From NCBI GenBank assembly GCA_039090855.1, contig CM077016.1:53183936-53247935 (forward strand): a stretch of DNA of 64,000 nucleotides, read 5' to 3'. A program made the position numbers and the translations under genes. The DNA is from Macrothele yani (Eukaryota > Arthropoda > Arachnida > Araneae > Macrothelidae). The notes under the pieces were generated by a model. It was given only the letters and a program-made list of their open reading frames with translations, did no database searches and had not been told where the DNA came from. Shown piece after piece: positions 11,626 to 21,484 of the stretch; position 1 is the stretch's first letter; each line of letters begins with the position of its first letter.

Positions 11626-11715
11626 ATGTCGGCTTTGAACGATAGCAGTGTTAAAAATAAGTGGCGATGGGAATGGTTAGATGAGACTGATTCCCATGAC
11701 CAGAGATCGCGATAA
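11626..11715 (+). pseudogene. N-terminal exon of hAT-type protein
   Basis: A 29-codon reading from ATG 11626 gives 'MSALNDSSVKNKWRWEWLDE' and ends at TAA 11713. 'NKWRWEWLDETDS' is a typical start of one group of hAT-related transposon proteins. A shifted frame downstream continues 'RISRLKNAEYALKF'. It lies after a GC-richer stretch (11220-11460) that could be the promoter. I infer that this is the first exon of the element's lost transposase. Confidence 0.45.
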
Positions 11716-11925
11716 CGCTTCTACACGCGTATTTCACGCCTTAAAAACGCCGAATATGCTTTAAAATTTAGAAATACGTATTTTTACTTATTGTTTTTCC
11801 ATATGAAATTTCCTTTTATAATCGGTAATTACACCGCGATTATGGCATAAAAATGACTTTTTTTATTTTTATCAAGAAATGATATCTTAACTTTTATGTT
11901 ACAGTTTATGAAAAAATCATGATTT

Positions 11926-12050
11926 GGTTCCCATTGCTGAGCTGTTCAGCTAGGGATCGGCTTTCAGCAATCATTCGGAAGAACCTTCCGAATGATTGCC
12001 GAAAGCCGATCGAAGGCAGTTTGGGAAAGAGCAGCTCAACCAATGGGCAT
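11926..12050. repeat. Long imperfect hairpin in hAT-like element
   Basis: The inner arms 11955-11981 and 11984-12011 pair over about 27 bp ('GATCGGCTTTCAGCAATCATT' type). The outer arms 'CCATTGCTGAGCTG' and 'CAGCTCAACCAATGG' also pair. Confidence 0.75.
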
Positions 12051-12516
12051 GTGCATTTCAGCCGCGTCGGGATTGAGACGCTAGTGTATGGGTGCAGCGT
12101 GGGCTGTTAAACCTTGGCGTGGAGGAAGTGAAAAGCGACTTGTTTTGAAGTTCGTTTAATTGCCATTTCAGGGCGGGATTCTCCTGCCTTACGAAATTTT
12201 AAGAAAATATATATATATATATAAAATCAGTCAGGGCTCGTTTTCCGCCTGGGGAACGGTATTCCGTTTTTCAGAACTAATGAAAGCTAAACGGAGTGAA
12301 ATGTTTTCTCGCGAAGTTTCCTCTGTCCAGTATTGTTATTAAATATAAATTTATTGCATAAATGTTTGCATTTCAGCTTGAAAGTGTAGACAATAGTTTC
12401 GGATAACTGAAGTTCGACGGAGCAAAAATTTCCTTGTAAACTTTAGGCACAAGTTTCTTTCACGGATTCGAAGAGTAACTCTTTGTTGTCATCAAAACTG
12501 AAGATAATTTTTTTGG

Positions 12517-12551
12517 GAGTGGTGTGTGTGTGTGTGTGTGTGGGGGGGGGG
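12517..12551. repeat. GT microsatellite with G-run
   Basis: (GT)n from about 12520 followed by about nine G residues. Confidence 0.9.
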
Positions 12552-13287
12552 TCCGGCTGGGGACGGAATTTCGTCTTTCGAAAAACGGAAGTTAGACGAA
12601 CAGCAGATTTATTCTGTAATCGCAATATTTCCTCTGCTCATTTTTTTGTAAAATATAACTTACTTTGATTACCGACTGTGTTTCAGCTTGAAAACGGAGG
12701 GAAAATTTCCGAAAACGGAAGTCGGACGAAGCGAAGATTTTTTCGTAATCATAATTTTTTTTATTTTTTTTTTGCGATGTTTCCACTGTCCTGAATTATT
12801 GTTAAATGTTATTTTTCCTCTATAAATAGTTGCAAAGGGAGAAACTGGGCATTCCTCATATCAGAAGAATGGTTGAATCAACCAACTATCAATTATGTTA
12901 ACTGTAAACATCTCATACATAGTATTCAAGATATTTTTTTTCAGAGCTGAAGGAAAACATGTTCAAAACTAATAAATTAGTTGCAATACTAAACTTGCAC
13001 ATCACAATGTCCAATGAAGGTTTATTTTATCTTTTGTGATTGAGATAGACTGTAGATTTCCTTCCTCCACAATAGAACTCTTTTTGAAGTTTGAGTGTGT
13101 AGAATCTGAATCTGTGAAGCAACACACACACAAGTTTTGGTACAGTCTTTCGAAAGCAAAACAAAATTTTTTGCAGCCTCCTGGATAAAACAAGATGAGT
13201 AGGTAAAATTTTGATAAATTATGACTTATTTTATATAAAAGGAAATCAATTACATGCTAATTCCTGTTTACTTATTTATATATAGAT

Positions 13288-13853
13288 ATAATTTCAATGC
13301 AAAAATAGGGCAACGGCAACAGAATGAAACTTCAGTAGGTAAATTCGGTCATGGCAACAGAAACCAGCGTGGAAATACTCTCGTTGAGTTTGCAGAGGCA
13401 GAAGGGTTTTTCATCTTGAACTCCTTCTTCAAGAAAAAGCCACACAGGAAATGGACATGGAGACATCCAAATGGGACAACAAGTGAAATTGATTTTATTA
13501 TGTGTAACAAAAAATTCGTCATAGAAGACTGCAGTGTGCTAAACAAGTTCAACACAGGTAGTGACCATAGATTGGTGAGATGTAAGATGCACCTCAACAC
13601 TAAACTTGAACGTGGCAAGCTCATAAGACAAACAAAATCTATTGACATAACCAACCTTAAAAAACACCATAATACCTTCAAGTTAGAACTGAAGAACAGG
13701 TTCTCTGCTTTAGAAGGCCTAACGTCGGAAGAAGTGGACATCTCTGAAGTTAACAGAAAAGTAACCAAAGCTCTTATGGAAACAGCAACAAAATTAGCTG
13801 GGTCTAAGAACAAGTTGCATGTGAACAAATTATCAGGAAAACCAAAATGTTGA
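13288..13853 (+). pseudogene. RTE endonuclease, truncated
   Basis: The reading starts at the catalytic block 'YNFNAKIGQRQQNETSVGKFG' (the usual Gly-Asp-Phe-Asn-Ala has become Tyr-Asn-Phe-Asn-Ala). It continues through 'LVEFAEAEGFFILNSFF', 'RKWTWRHPNGTTSEIDFIM' and 'FNTGSDHRLVRCKM', with the terminal Asp-His intact. About the first 100 residues of an APE-type endonuclease are missing. A stop at 13851 separates it by 16 bp from the RT frame; in a complete element the two form one ORF. Confidence 0.75.
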
Positions 13854-13869
13854 TGCAAAAAGAAGAGAG

Positions 13870-15690
13870 ATGAGGACAACTAAAGAAGATGTGACTTCCA
13901 AAGTGGAATATATAGAGCTATGCAAGACAGTAAGAAAAAGTATCATTGAAGACGTAAGGAAATTCAACTGTGAACTAGTGAGGAAAGCAATTGAAAGCAA
14001 CCAAAGCCTAAAGATAGCAAAGGGACATCTCAGTAAGGGAAGAAAACAGATTATGGCACTGAGAAAAGAAGATGGTTCTGTAACAAGAAATAGAGGCGAA
14101 ATTTTGACAAGAGTGAAAGATTTCTACTCCAAATTATATGAAAGGGATGATATATGCACTCCAGACATCATGAAAGATACCAGTACCAGAGTTCCTCCAG
14201 TCCTTCCAGCAGAAGTTGCACATGCAATCAAGAACATGAAGCGAGGAAAAGCTCCAGGAGAAGATGGAATTACTGTAGACATCATACAAGAAGCAAGTGG
14301 AGAAATCGAAACAGTACTCGCCCAAATTTTCACTCGATGCCTTAATGAAGGAAAGATTCCTGAGGATTGGAACACCGCTACAATGATCCTGCTACATAAG
14401 AAAGGTGACATTGAGGATCTCGGAAACTACAGACCTATCAGCCTCCTATCAGTAGTTTATAAAATCTTCACTAAAGTTCTTTCACACCGCTTGAAGGTAG
14501 CACTGGACATGGCTCAACCGAGAGAACAAGCTGGATTCAGGAGTGGCTACAGCACAATAGATCATATCCACGTGCTGAGAGAACTAATTGAAAGAGCGAG
14601 GGAATATGAACTTCCATTGTGCATGGCTTTTATCGATTATGAAAAAGCCTTTGATTCGGTGAAACCATCAGCAGTTACAATGGCTCTGAAAACCTGCGGT
14701 ATTGAAGATGCATACATTAATATTATTAATAACATCTATGAAAATGCAAGTGCAAAGATTAGGCTGTTTGAAAATACAACACACGTAAAAATTGGAAAGG
14801 GAGTGAGACAAGGTGACACCATATCTCCGAAGCTCTTTAATGCCACATTGGAGGGTGTTTTTCAGTCGCTGAGCTGGGAAAACAAGGGGATAAAGATTAA
14901 TGGAGATTATCTAACCCACCTTCGTTTTGCTGATGACGTAGTCATTTTTGCAACTACCTCATCAGAGCTGCAGAGTATGATCCAGGAACTTGCTGACAAG
15001 AGTAAAGAAGTGGGATTAAAAATGAACTTTCAGAAGACAAAAGTGATGTTCAATGCTTTTACAAGAAATGAAGATTTATCGATTGATGGAGAAAAGCTGG
15101 AGATAACAGACACGTACGTTTATCTTGGACAGCAGATATCAAGTGAGGGTCACATTGATGAAGAAATTAATCGGCAGACAAAACTTGCCTGGAGAGCTTT
15201 TGGAAGAAACAGCATAATTTTCAAGAGCAATATGCCATTATGTCTTAAAAGAAAAGTGTTTGATCAATGCATCCTTCCAGTGCTTACGTATGGTGCAGAG
15301 ACGTGGACCTTAACTAAAAGAGACATACAAAGGCTGCAGACAACTCAAAGAAGCATGGAGAGGTGCATGCTTGGTGTAACCAGGAGAGATAAGAAGAGGA
15401 ACTCGTGGATCCGAAAAATGACAAGAGTGGAAGACATCATGATCAAAGTTAAATCCCTGAAATGGCAATGGGCTGGACATACTGCCAGAAGGACAGATCA
15501 TCGATGGACAGCCGAAATTTTAGATTGGATTCCAAGGGACAGGAAAAGACCCAGAAGAAGACCACATAGGAGATGGGTGGATGAAATTCGAAAGTATGCA
15601 GGGGTGACATGGAGGAGACTGGCACAAGACAGACCGTTGTGGAGGAAACTTGGGGAGACCTTCGTCCAGCAGTGGATTGATAATGGTTGA
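13870..15690 (+). CDS. RTE-type reverse transcriptase, open reading frame
   Basis: A 606-codon frame without stops. Landmarks are 'RGKAPGEDGITVDII' (about residue 120), 'GNYRPISLLSVVYKIFTKVL' (about 180), 'REQAGFRSGYSTIDHI' (about 215), 'CMAFIDYEKAFDSV' with the first catalytic Asp (about 255), 'GVRQGDTISPKLFN', and the FADD box at residues 353-356. 'VYLGQQISSEG' follows, then a Trp/Arg-rich C-terminus ('LKWQWAGHTARRTDHRW'). This tail is typical of RTE and related LINEs. The enzyme copies element RNA at nicked DNA. The catalytic residues are intact, but without its endonuclease start the copy is probably non-autonomous. Confidence 0.85.
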   Translation: MRTTKEDVTSKVEYIELCKTVRKSIIEDVRKFNCELVRKAIESNQSLKIAKGHLSKGRKQIMALRKEDGSVTRNRGEILTRVKDFYSKLYERDDICTPDIMKDTSTRVPPVLPAEVAHAIKNMKRGKAPGEDGITVDIIQEASGEIETVLAQIFTRCLNEGKIPEDWNTATMILLHKKGDIEDLGNYRPISLLSVVYKIFTKVLSHRLKVALDMAQPREQAGFRSGYSTIDHIHVLRELIERAREYELPLCMAFIDYEKAFDSVKPSAVTMALKTCGIEDAYINIINNIYENASAKIRLFENTTHVKIGKGVRQGDTISPKLFNATLEGVFQSLSWENKGIKINGDYLTHLRFADDVVIFATTSSELQSMIQELADKSKEVGLKMNFQKTKVMFNAFTRNEDLSIDGEKLEITDTYVYLGQQISSEGHIDEEINRQTKLAWRAFGRNSIIFKSNMPLCLKRKVFDQCILPVLTYGAETWTLTKRDIQRLQTTQRSMERCMLGVTRRDKKRNSWIRKMTRVEDIMIKVKSLKWQWAGHTARRTDHRWTAEILDWIPRDRKRPRRRPHRRWVDEIRKYAGVTWRRLAQDRPLWRKLGETFVQQWIDNG

Positions 15691-15794
15691 CAATGATGAT
15701 GATGATGATGATAATTAGTTTTAATATAAAATATTATTTAGCTAAAAATTTAATGCGATAATTGTTCGTTCTCTAAAATTACTCCTTTGAAAAG

Positions 15795-15831
15795 AAAAAT
15801 ACTCCTTCAAAAACTGTGAAGGAGTATTTTT
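15795..15831. repeat. Short perfect hairpin
   Basis: AAAAATACTCCTTC (15795-15808) pairs with GAAGGAGTATTTTT (15818-15831), with a 9-nt loop. It lies in the right half of the hAT-like element. Confidence 0.8.
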
Positions 15832-16570
15832 ACTCTTTTGAAAAAATCCTAGCATGATCTCTGCCCTTGACGTCAAATTTGGTTCTTGGTGCCGGAAAAT
15901 TAAGGAACCAGGATTTAGCTTTTGTGTTTTCTGCAGCAGAAAGTGAAAACTATGGAAGCAATAGTAAGAAAGTGCTGTTAATCAAAAGTGTGTATGATCA
16001 CAGCAGCATACACAAACATTGCCTGGAGTTGCTTATGTTCAAGGAAATAATTCACCTATGAAAATTTGTGATGGTTACTACAGTATAAAACTGGGTGAAG
16101 TGAATTAATGAAACAAGCTCTCTGTGTACACAACTCCAGTTGGACATGCATAATCTTGATTATAATTTTTTTTTATCCTTATGTAATTTTACAATTTAAA
16201 TGATTTTTAAAAGTGTGCAACTCTTATTTGATTCAACAGAATTTACTTAAGATTATTTGAACATCTTCCATGTTTTGTTATGTATTAATTATTACAATTT
16301 CAATAATTTGGTTAACATATTTCTATTATGGGCTTAAAATGCTATATAAGATTTGTTAAATTTCAACTGGTAGTTCCTACCTAATAATCAAATTTTGTTT
16401 ACATGTATATGCATTAATGTTCGGGCGTTTTATGCTCTTTTGATTTAATGAATTTTAACCACATATAATATTTAATGTATATTGTGTTTGTCTAAATGTG
16501 AATGGTGGGGGGGTATTCAAAATATTTTCAGTCTTGGCCACATCTCAGAACTTGCACCCATGCTTGTAGC

Positions 16571-17532
16571 GCTAATCGCAGCTGCGGAATCGTTGCTGGC
16601 GGCTGGTGACGTGCTGCCAAGCGTCTCCTGAGAAGGTCCCACACGTGGTCGATTGGATTTAGGTCCGGGGACCTTGCGGGCCAATCCATGCGTTGAATAT
16701 CTTCACTCTCCAACAGCTCTGTGACAGCCACTGTACGATAAGGTGTAGCGTTGCCGTCCATGAAAAGGAACTCAGGACCCACAGCTCCTCTAAACAGACG
16801 CACGTGAGGCAGGAGAACCTCGGTACAATAGCGTACACCAGTGACTGAACCTCCTTGGAAGATGTGGAGGTCAGTACGGCTACCAAGCATGATATCGCCC
16901 CAAACGAGAACTCCGCCACCTCCAAAATGGTCCCTTTCGATGATGTTGGAGGTGTGATTGCGTGTTCCCTGCTCTCTCCAGATTTGTATACGTCCAGAAT
17001 CACTCGTCCGACTACATCGGCTCTCATCCGTAAAGAGAACTCGACCCCATTGCTGATGTGTCTAGTTCTTGTGTTCCTGGCACCACAGAAACTGCCGTCT
17101 CCGATGAGCAGGCATTAATGGCACACACCATACTGGTCGTTGTGCAAATAGACGGCCTTTGTGCAGCCTCCTGGTCAAGGTAAAACATGTTAACGGACGT
17201 CCAGTTGTCTGTTGCATGTACCTTGCGATTTCTCCCCCTGTCTGCCGTCTGTCTCTTCTTGCCTGTAGGACAATATACTGGTCGTCCGCCGCCGTGGTTG
17301 CTCATGGACAACCACTGCTAAACTCTTGGACAGTTGTTCCTGTCGTTTGAAATGCTCTCCAAGCTTGTGAAACGATGCTGTGAGCGATCCCGAACTCCTC
17401 GGCCACACTAGTCACACTTCGACCTTCTTCCAACTTCCCAATGACACGACCTCGGGGGAAGTCATCCAGATGTCGTCTACTGGATTGCCTGCTGGTCATA
17501 TCACACGGTGGCAGCAACTCGACTTCGTTCAA
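16571..17532 (-). pseudogene. Tc1-like transposase (family A copy 1), N-terminal and central part
   Basis: The start 'MNEVELLPPCDMTSRQSSRRHLDDF' leads into the paired-like helix-turn-helix 'GRVIGKLEEGRSVTSVAEEFGIAHSIVSQ'. After frameshifts come the 'LFTDESR' block, 'FLFMDGNATPYRTV' and 'SPDLNPIDHVWD'. Tc1 transposases use a DD34E triad. Here the third position is Asp instead of Glu, while the sister at 31228-32779 keeps Glu. The last part ('EEWATMPQQLLDNLV') lies at 10970-11070 beyond the hAT-like insertion. Inactive: split, frameshifted and with an altered active site. Confidence 0.8.
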
Positions 17533-17715
17533 TAGCTTTCACTGAATTGCTAAGCGTACACCGCCCATGTGCTTTATACCCCCCCCCCACTTCATGCTGC
17601 ATATATGCTCATGCCCTACCGTACCGGACCCTAGTCTATCTCCTGAGTGGTCTTTTGGAACGTTCTGCTGTTATGCTAATTTCTCCTCTTCGTCCTTAAT
17701 TATTGCACACCAGTG

Positions 17716-17848
17716 TATGTTGCCCGACATTGAGACAGATGTATAAGCAGGTGAAAATATATCAAAAGGTTGTTAAAACACGAAGACACTATGTACACTA
17801 AAAATAGCTCAAAAAGATATCAGCGAGCAACTTGTATCTATCAGTATG
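17716..17848. repeat. Long direct repeat, copy B, second segment
   Basis: Continues the match to copy A ('gttgc..gacattgagacagatgtataagcaggtgaaaatat' against 9208-9347), proving that 10738-17715 was inserted into one repeat copy. Confidence 0.8.
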
Positions 17849-17983
17849 TGTCCCATTAAATGCCTTTTAGTCAACCTTAATTGAAAATACAAAGGAGTTT
17901 CACTACTATAGTGAGTTAAAAAAATAATACAAAAAATGAAAATTTGCTTGGATAAACAGTATAATATTGGCACCCACCTGAAA

Positions 17984-18430
17984 TCAATATTCCGTCTGAT
18001 TCCCACCAGCTACAGAAGCACTGCCACTTCCATGTACAGTAGATGCTACTGCAACTGTTATTTCTGCTGATGATATGGCTGTGTGTTTGTATAAGAAATT
18101 CATCCTTTGTATCTTTTTTGCCGCAAATCTGTCAACTACGCATTCGTTAAAATTCTCAAGCTGGGTGATGGCATTTTTGTTTTTATGGACAGTATTTCTA
18201 GTGCAATCAATGTCTTCCTCCATTGTACTCCTCAGAAATGTTTTAATCCTTTTTAAACAAGAAAAAGATTTTTCTGCTTCTGACATTGTCATTGGAATTT
18301 TAATTATTATTTTCAGAAGTTTTACTATCTCCCCAAAGCACTCTTTTAAGTTATTCTATAAAAAAATCCTAACAGGTCAGTTGCTTTCTTTACATTCTGA
18401 AAAGCATCTCTTCTATAGATAGTCTGCAGT
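17984..18430 (-). pseudogene. hAT transposase C-terminal fragment
   Basis: The minus strand gives 'IPMTMSEAEKSFSCLKRIKTFLRSTMEED', the hAT dimerisation-domain core (usually T-x-x-SERSFS-x-LKRIK). A shifted frame then gives 'ITQLENFNECVVDRFAAKKIQRMNFLY', which resembles the end of ZMYM-like hAT proteins. Weaker homology continues to 18430. The DDE core is absent. Neighbours are the copy B repeat below and a gypsy scrap above. Confidence 0.65.
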
Positions 18431-18459
18431 TTTGTTTTCAAAATAGCCTTCAGTTCTGT

Positions 18460-18690
18460 TTTCTTTCACCCAAGGAACTGGTTTCGTTGGGGGGGGGGGG
18501 GGAGTGAGAATCTGAGCAGCTTTTGAAATGAAAGCATCTATAAAAATGATAGATTTCTAGAAATTGTCTGAGTTATGTAGTCAACACCAGATGTAGAATT
18601 GACATGAACTTAGTCTGGAAGAGGTTCAATGCCAGGTGATGTAACCTTCTATCTGTTATGTCAACGTACTTTGAGTTCAAATAACGAACT
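18460..18690 (-). pseudogene. Ty3/gypsy RT scrap, second copy
   Basis: Same sequence as 6460-6649 plus 7234-7258, but without the TRIM-like insertion. It encodes the RT segment around 'SPGIEPLPD' and 'FLEIYHFYRCFH'. Its value is that it fixes the ends of the TRIM-like element. Confidence 0.8.
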
Positions 18691-19618
18691 TGTCATGCTT
18701 TGAGTTTAATATAAGCTTGTCTATTTTTGAAATGTCTGAAGGTTCTGTCTCACTTGAAATATCAGAACTTTGTTCACCCAATGAAATGTTTGGGGTGGGT
18801 GCACATGAAATGCCAGGAGCCAGTCAATTCATAACATGTTTAAAGGAACTGAATTTTTTCATGGTTCATGCCAAGCCATTTTAACTACACATCTAAAAAT
18901 AAAGCAGGTGCCAGTCAAGCTCACTATTGTTAACATACAAACTTTTTGAATAAGATGTTATGTGGCTTAGTGAGCAAAAACCAATGAAAACTTGTGCGTA
19001 CATTCTTTGTAGCCTTAGCATTTACAGAGGATAAGAGACCATAAATACGTGGTACGTTGCTCACAAATCACCAACAAAACATTTGAGATGATTTTTTTTT
19101 TTTTTGGTACTTGTCCGTAACAACAAACAGGAATTGATAATGCTCATAACATTGCCTCTTTTTCATGAAAATTCATTTTTTCCACAAAGCGAAAGTGTGA
19201 CACAACCAAACCTTAATCTTCTGTTTCCTGCTGAACTCTTTCTCCCTATTTGCTGATGCTCCGGAATATGGATGCATTCGGTCGAAATGTAAGACTTTTG
19301 GTTGAAATGTACAATTCGGTCGAAATGAACGATCAAAGCCACAATACGAAATACATAAAGCTCAAAAATAAATGTAAACAACTGTGCCATACTCCAGCTG
19401 CTGCCACTCGTTAACACTATGACACATCACGAGTTGACACTAGGACACACCGCGGATTGATGGTTGACACATACTCCAGCTACTGCCATGGGTTTTGGCC
19501 AATGTCACAGAACTAGCTGGCATGTCAATAATAATTTATACTAAAGCTTAAATGCGTTTGAGCTTTCAATATTCATAGAGCCCCGTGTTGCTGTTGTATG
19601 TGCCATTGTTGTCCAGCA
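18691..19618. other. No recognisable gene
   Basis: AT-rich. A short internal repetition of 'ttcggtcgaaatg' occurs at 19276-19330. I see no convincing coding motif. Confidence 0.4.
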
Positions 19619-19622
19619 GAGT

Positions 19623-19847
19623 GCCCCGTGGCGCAGTGGTCTAAGGCGTTGGCCTCTGATCATTCGTCCGTAAGGGGTCCGGGTTCGAATCCCGGTGAGG
19701 CATGGATGTTGTGTTTGTCTTACGGCACTGGCTCTCTCCCTTCCCTGGAACCAGTGACCCTAAATTAGGGACGGGCGACTGCTTATAGCCCATTGAGTTG
19801 CTCACGGTGGTCGTTAAACCTCCAATCAAAAAAAAAAAAAAAAAAAA
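19623..19847 (+). mobile_element. tRNA-derived SINE, copy 1
   Basis: The head 'GCCCCGTGGCGCAGTGGTC' with A-box-like 'TGGCGCAGTGGT' and the B-box 'GGGTTCGAATCCC' resembles a tRNA. A unique body follows ('accagtgaccctaaattaggg') and a poly-A tail. GAGTGCCCCGTGG is repeated on both sides (19619-19631 and 19848-19860), and the left copy overlaps the SINE head. Two further copies are at 49493 and 50549. SINEs have no ORF and borrow a LINE enzyme. Confidence 0.85.
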
Positions 19848-21014
19848 GAGTGCCCCGTGGAAGCAAACCCATCAAGCCACAGGCCCCACTCCTGGTGGTA
19901 CCTTTCTTTCAATTCCTTTTCAGCTTAGCTTTTTTAGCTTTCTAACCATGCTTACCCCAGTACACAAACACTTGGGTTTCCGGGAAGCTACTCACCCGCC
20001 GAGTCATTTGAGGAACTCAGGCAGATCTCTGGTTGGCATCGTTTATTGTTTGATCATATCATGTTGCCAGCATCATGTCAACAACAACATAACCAGGGAA
20101 CAGGGAATTTATCCTTCAAATAATATCCGAAAATTTTATTCTGGAATGAAATGCCTCTTTGAGCTACATGCTCGGCAATGATACCTTTCTTTCAAGTGGT
20201 ACCTTTCTTTCCATTCCTTTAAGTTTCAGCTTTGTAACCATACTTTCCCCAGAACACAAACACTATGGTTTCCGGGAAGCTGCCCATCCGCCGAGTCATT
20301 TGAGGAACTCAGGCAGATCTCTGGTTGGCATCGTTTATTGTTTGATCATATCATGTTGTCAGCATCATGTCAACAACAACATAACCAGGGAACAGGGATT
20401 TATCCTTCAAATAATATCCGAAAATTTTATTCTGGAATGAAATGCCTCTTTGAGCTACATGCTCGGCAATGATACCTTTCTTTCAAGTGGTACCTTTCTT
20501 TCCATTCCTTTAAGTTTCAGCTTTGTAACCATACTTTCCCCAGAACACAAACACTATGGTTTCCGGGAAGCTGCCCATCCGCCGAGTCATTTGAGGAACT
20601 CAGGCAGATCTCTGGTTGGCATTGTTTATTGTTTGATCATATCATGTTGCCAGCATCATGTCAACAACAACATAACCAGGGAACACGGAATTTATCCTTC
20701 AAATAATATCCAAAAATTTTATTCTGGAATGAAATGCCTCATCGAGCTACATGCTCGGCAATGGTACCTTTCTTTACAGTCTTTTAATTTTCAGCTTTGT
20801 AACCATACTTCCCCCAGAACACAAACAATGGTTTCCGGGAAGCTGCCCGTCTGCTGAGTCATTTGAGGAACTCAGGCAGATCTCTGGTTGACATCATTTA
20901 TTGTTCTTTGAATAAAGCTCATGTTGAGAAATGGCTTCCTAGTTTAATTGAATTAATAATCTAAAGCAACTTTTATGGGAATTTTACTAGGAAATTTTTT
21001 CATTAATAGCAAAT

Positions 21015-21043
21015 TGTCGGAGAAAACTCTTCTCCTTCTTCAG
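21015..21043 (-). ncRNA. Hammerhead-like core in left arm, mutated
   Basis: Inverse of 21456-21484, but the GAAA box reads GACA, so this copy should be catalytically dead. Confidence 0.45.
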
Positions 21044-21455
21044 GCTGTCTTGTTGTTGTCACTTTTTACTTGTCACTATCACGGTTACGGTTTACCTTGG
21101 CGGTTACGGTTAACCTTGACGGTTTAGGTTATTTTTCAACAAATCCTGCCAGATGTTAGGCAGGGAAAATCTTTGCAGTCATTGATGACGGAATTTTGAT
21201 TTTTCTCAATCTCTATTCCTTCTTTCAGTTTTCTTTTTGGAAATTGCTTTGGAGTAATCAGTTTCCAAAGCAATTTCCAAAAAGGAAAACTGAAAGAAGG
21301 AATAGAGATTGAGAAAAATCAAAATTCCATCATCAATGACTGCAAAGGATTTTCCTGCCTAACATCTGGCAGGATTTGTTGAAAAATAACCGTAACCGCC
21401 AAGGTAAACCGTAACCGTGATAGTGACAAGTAAAAAGTGACAACAACAAGACAGC

Positions 21456-21484
21456 CTGAAGAAGGAGAAGAGTTTTCTCCGAAA
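21456..21484 (+). ncRNA. Hammerhead-like core in right arm of fold-back
   Basis: CTGAAGA, then AGGAGAAGAGTTTTCTCC (6-bp GGAGAA/TTCTCC stem), then GAAA, followed by AATTT and, 12 nt later, AAATTT as a possible stem III. Stem I could not be fitted. Confidence 0.5.

Larger units (their letters stand above)
11093..12735. repeat. Dispersed GGACGGAATTCCGTC repeats
   Basis: Near 11098, 12243, 12550 and 12690 the sequence repeats 'ctgggGACGGAATTyCGTCtttcgaaaaACGGAAGttaGACGaa' variants. The segments 12235-12540 and 12548-12830 also resemble each other beyond this core. They look like subterminal binding-site repeats or a diverged tandem array of the hAT-like element. Confidence 0.55.
13288..15712 (+). 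mobile_element. RTE-type LINE, 5'-truncated
   Basis: Begins inside the endonuclease domain and ends just after the RT ORF with a run of ATGATG repeats (15691-15712), the short tandem 3' tail typical of RTE elements. It interrupts the hAT-like element. It is the best-preserved retrotransposon ORF in the window. Confidence 0.8.
11079..16562 (+). mobile_element. hAT-like element with 8-bp target duplication, carrying an RTE insertion
   Basis: The family A Tc1 sequence '..cctCTTGTAGCgc..' is split so that CTTGTAGC occurs on both sides (11071-11078 and 16563-16570). The element starts CATGGGTGCAAGTT and ends with its inverse AACTTGCACCCATG: 14-bp TIRs with an 8-bp duplication, the hAT hallmark. 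Inside are an N-terminal transposase-like exon (11626), subterminal repeats built on 'GGACGGAATTCCGTC', a long hairpin (about 11930-12047) and an RTE LINE (13288-15712). No DDE or dimerisation domain remains. Confidence 0.8.
10738..17715 (-). mobile_element. Tc1-like element, family A copy 1, interrupted
   Basis: Its ends are 'CACTGGCGTGCAAAAATTAAGG' (10738) and the inverted 'CCTTAATTATTGCACACCAGTG' (to 17715), flanked by TA on both sides. Without the hAT-like insertion at 11079-16562 it would be about 1.5 kb. Its uninterrupted sister is at 31228-32779. Confidence 0.85.

Noticed and set aside
12443..12668. ORFs across the GT/G microsatellite
   Set aside because: Low-complexity translation only.
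13349..13879. 176-codon minus-strand ORF
   Set aside because: Antisense of the RTE endonuclease reading.
19623..19700. tRNA gene
   Set aside because: A- and B-box are present, but the body, the poly-A tail, the target duplication and further copies at 49493 and 50549 show a SINE.
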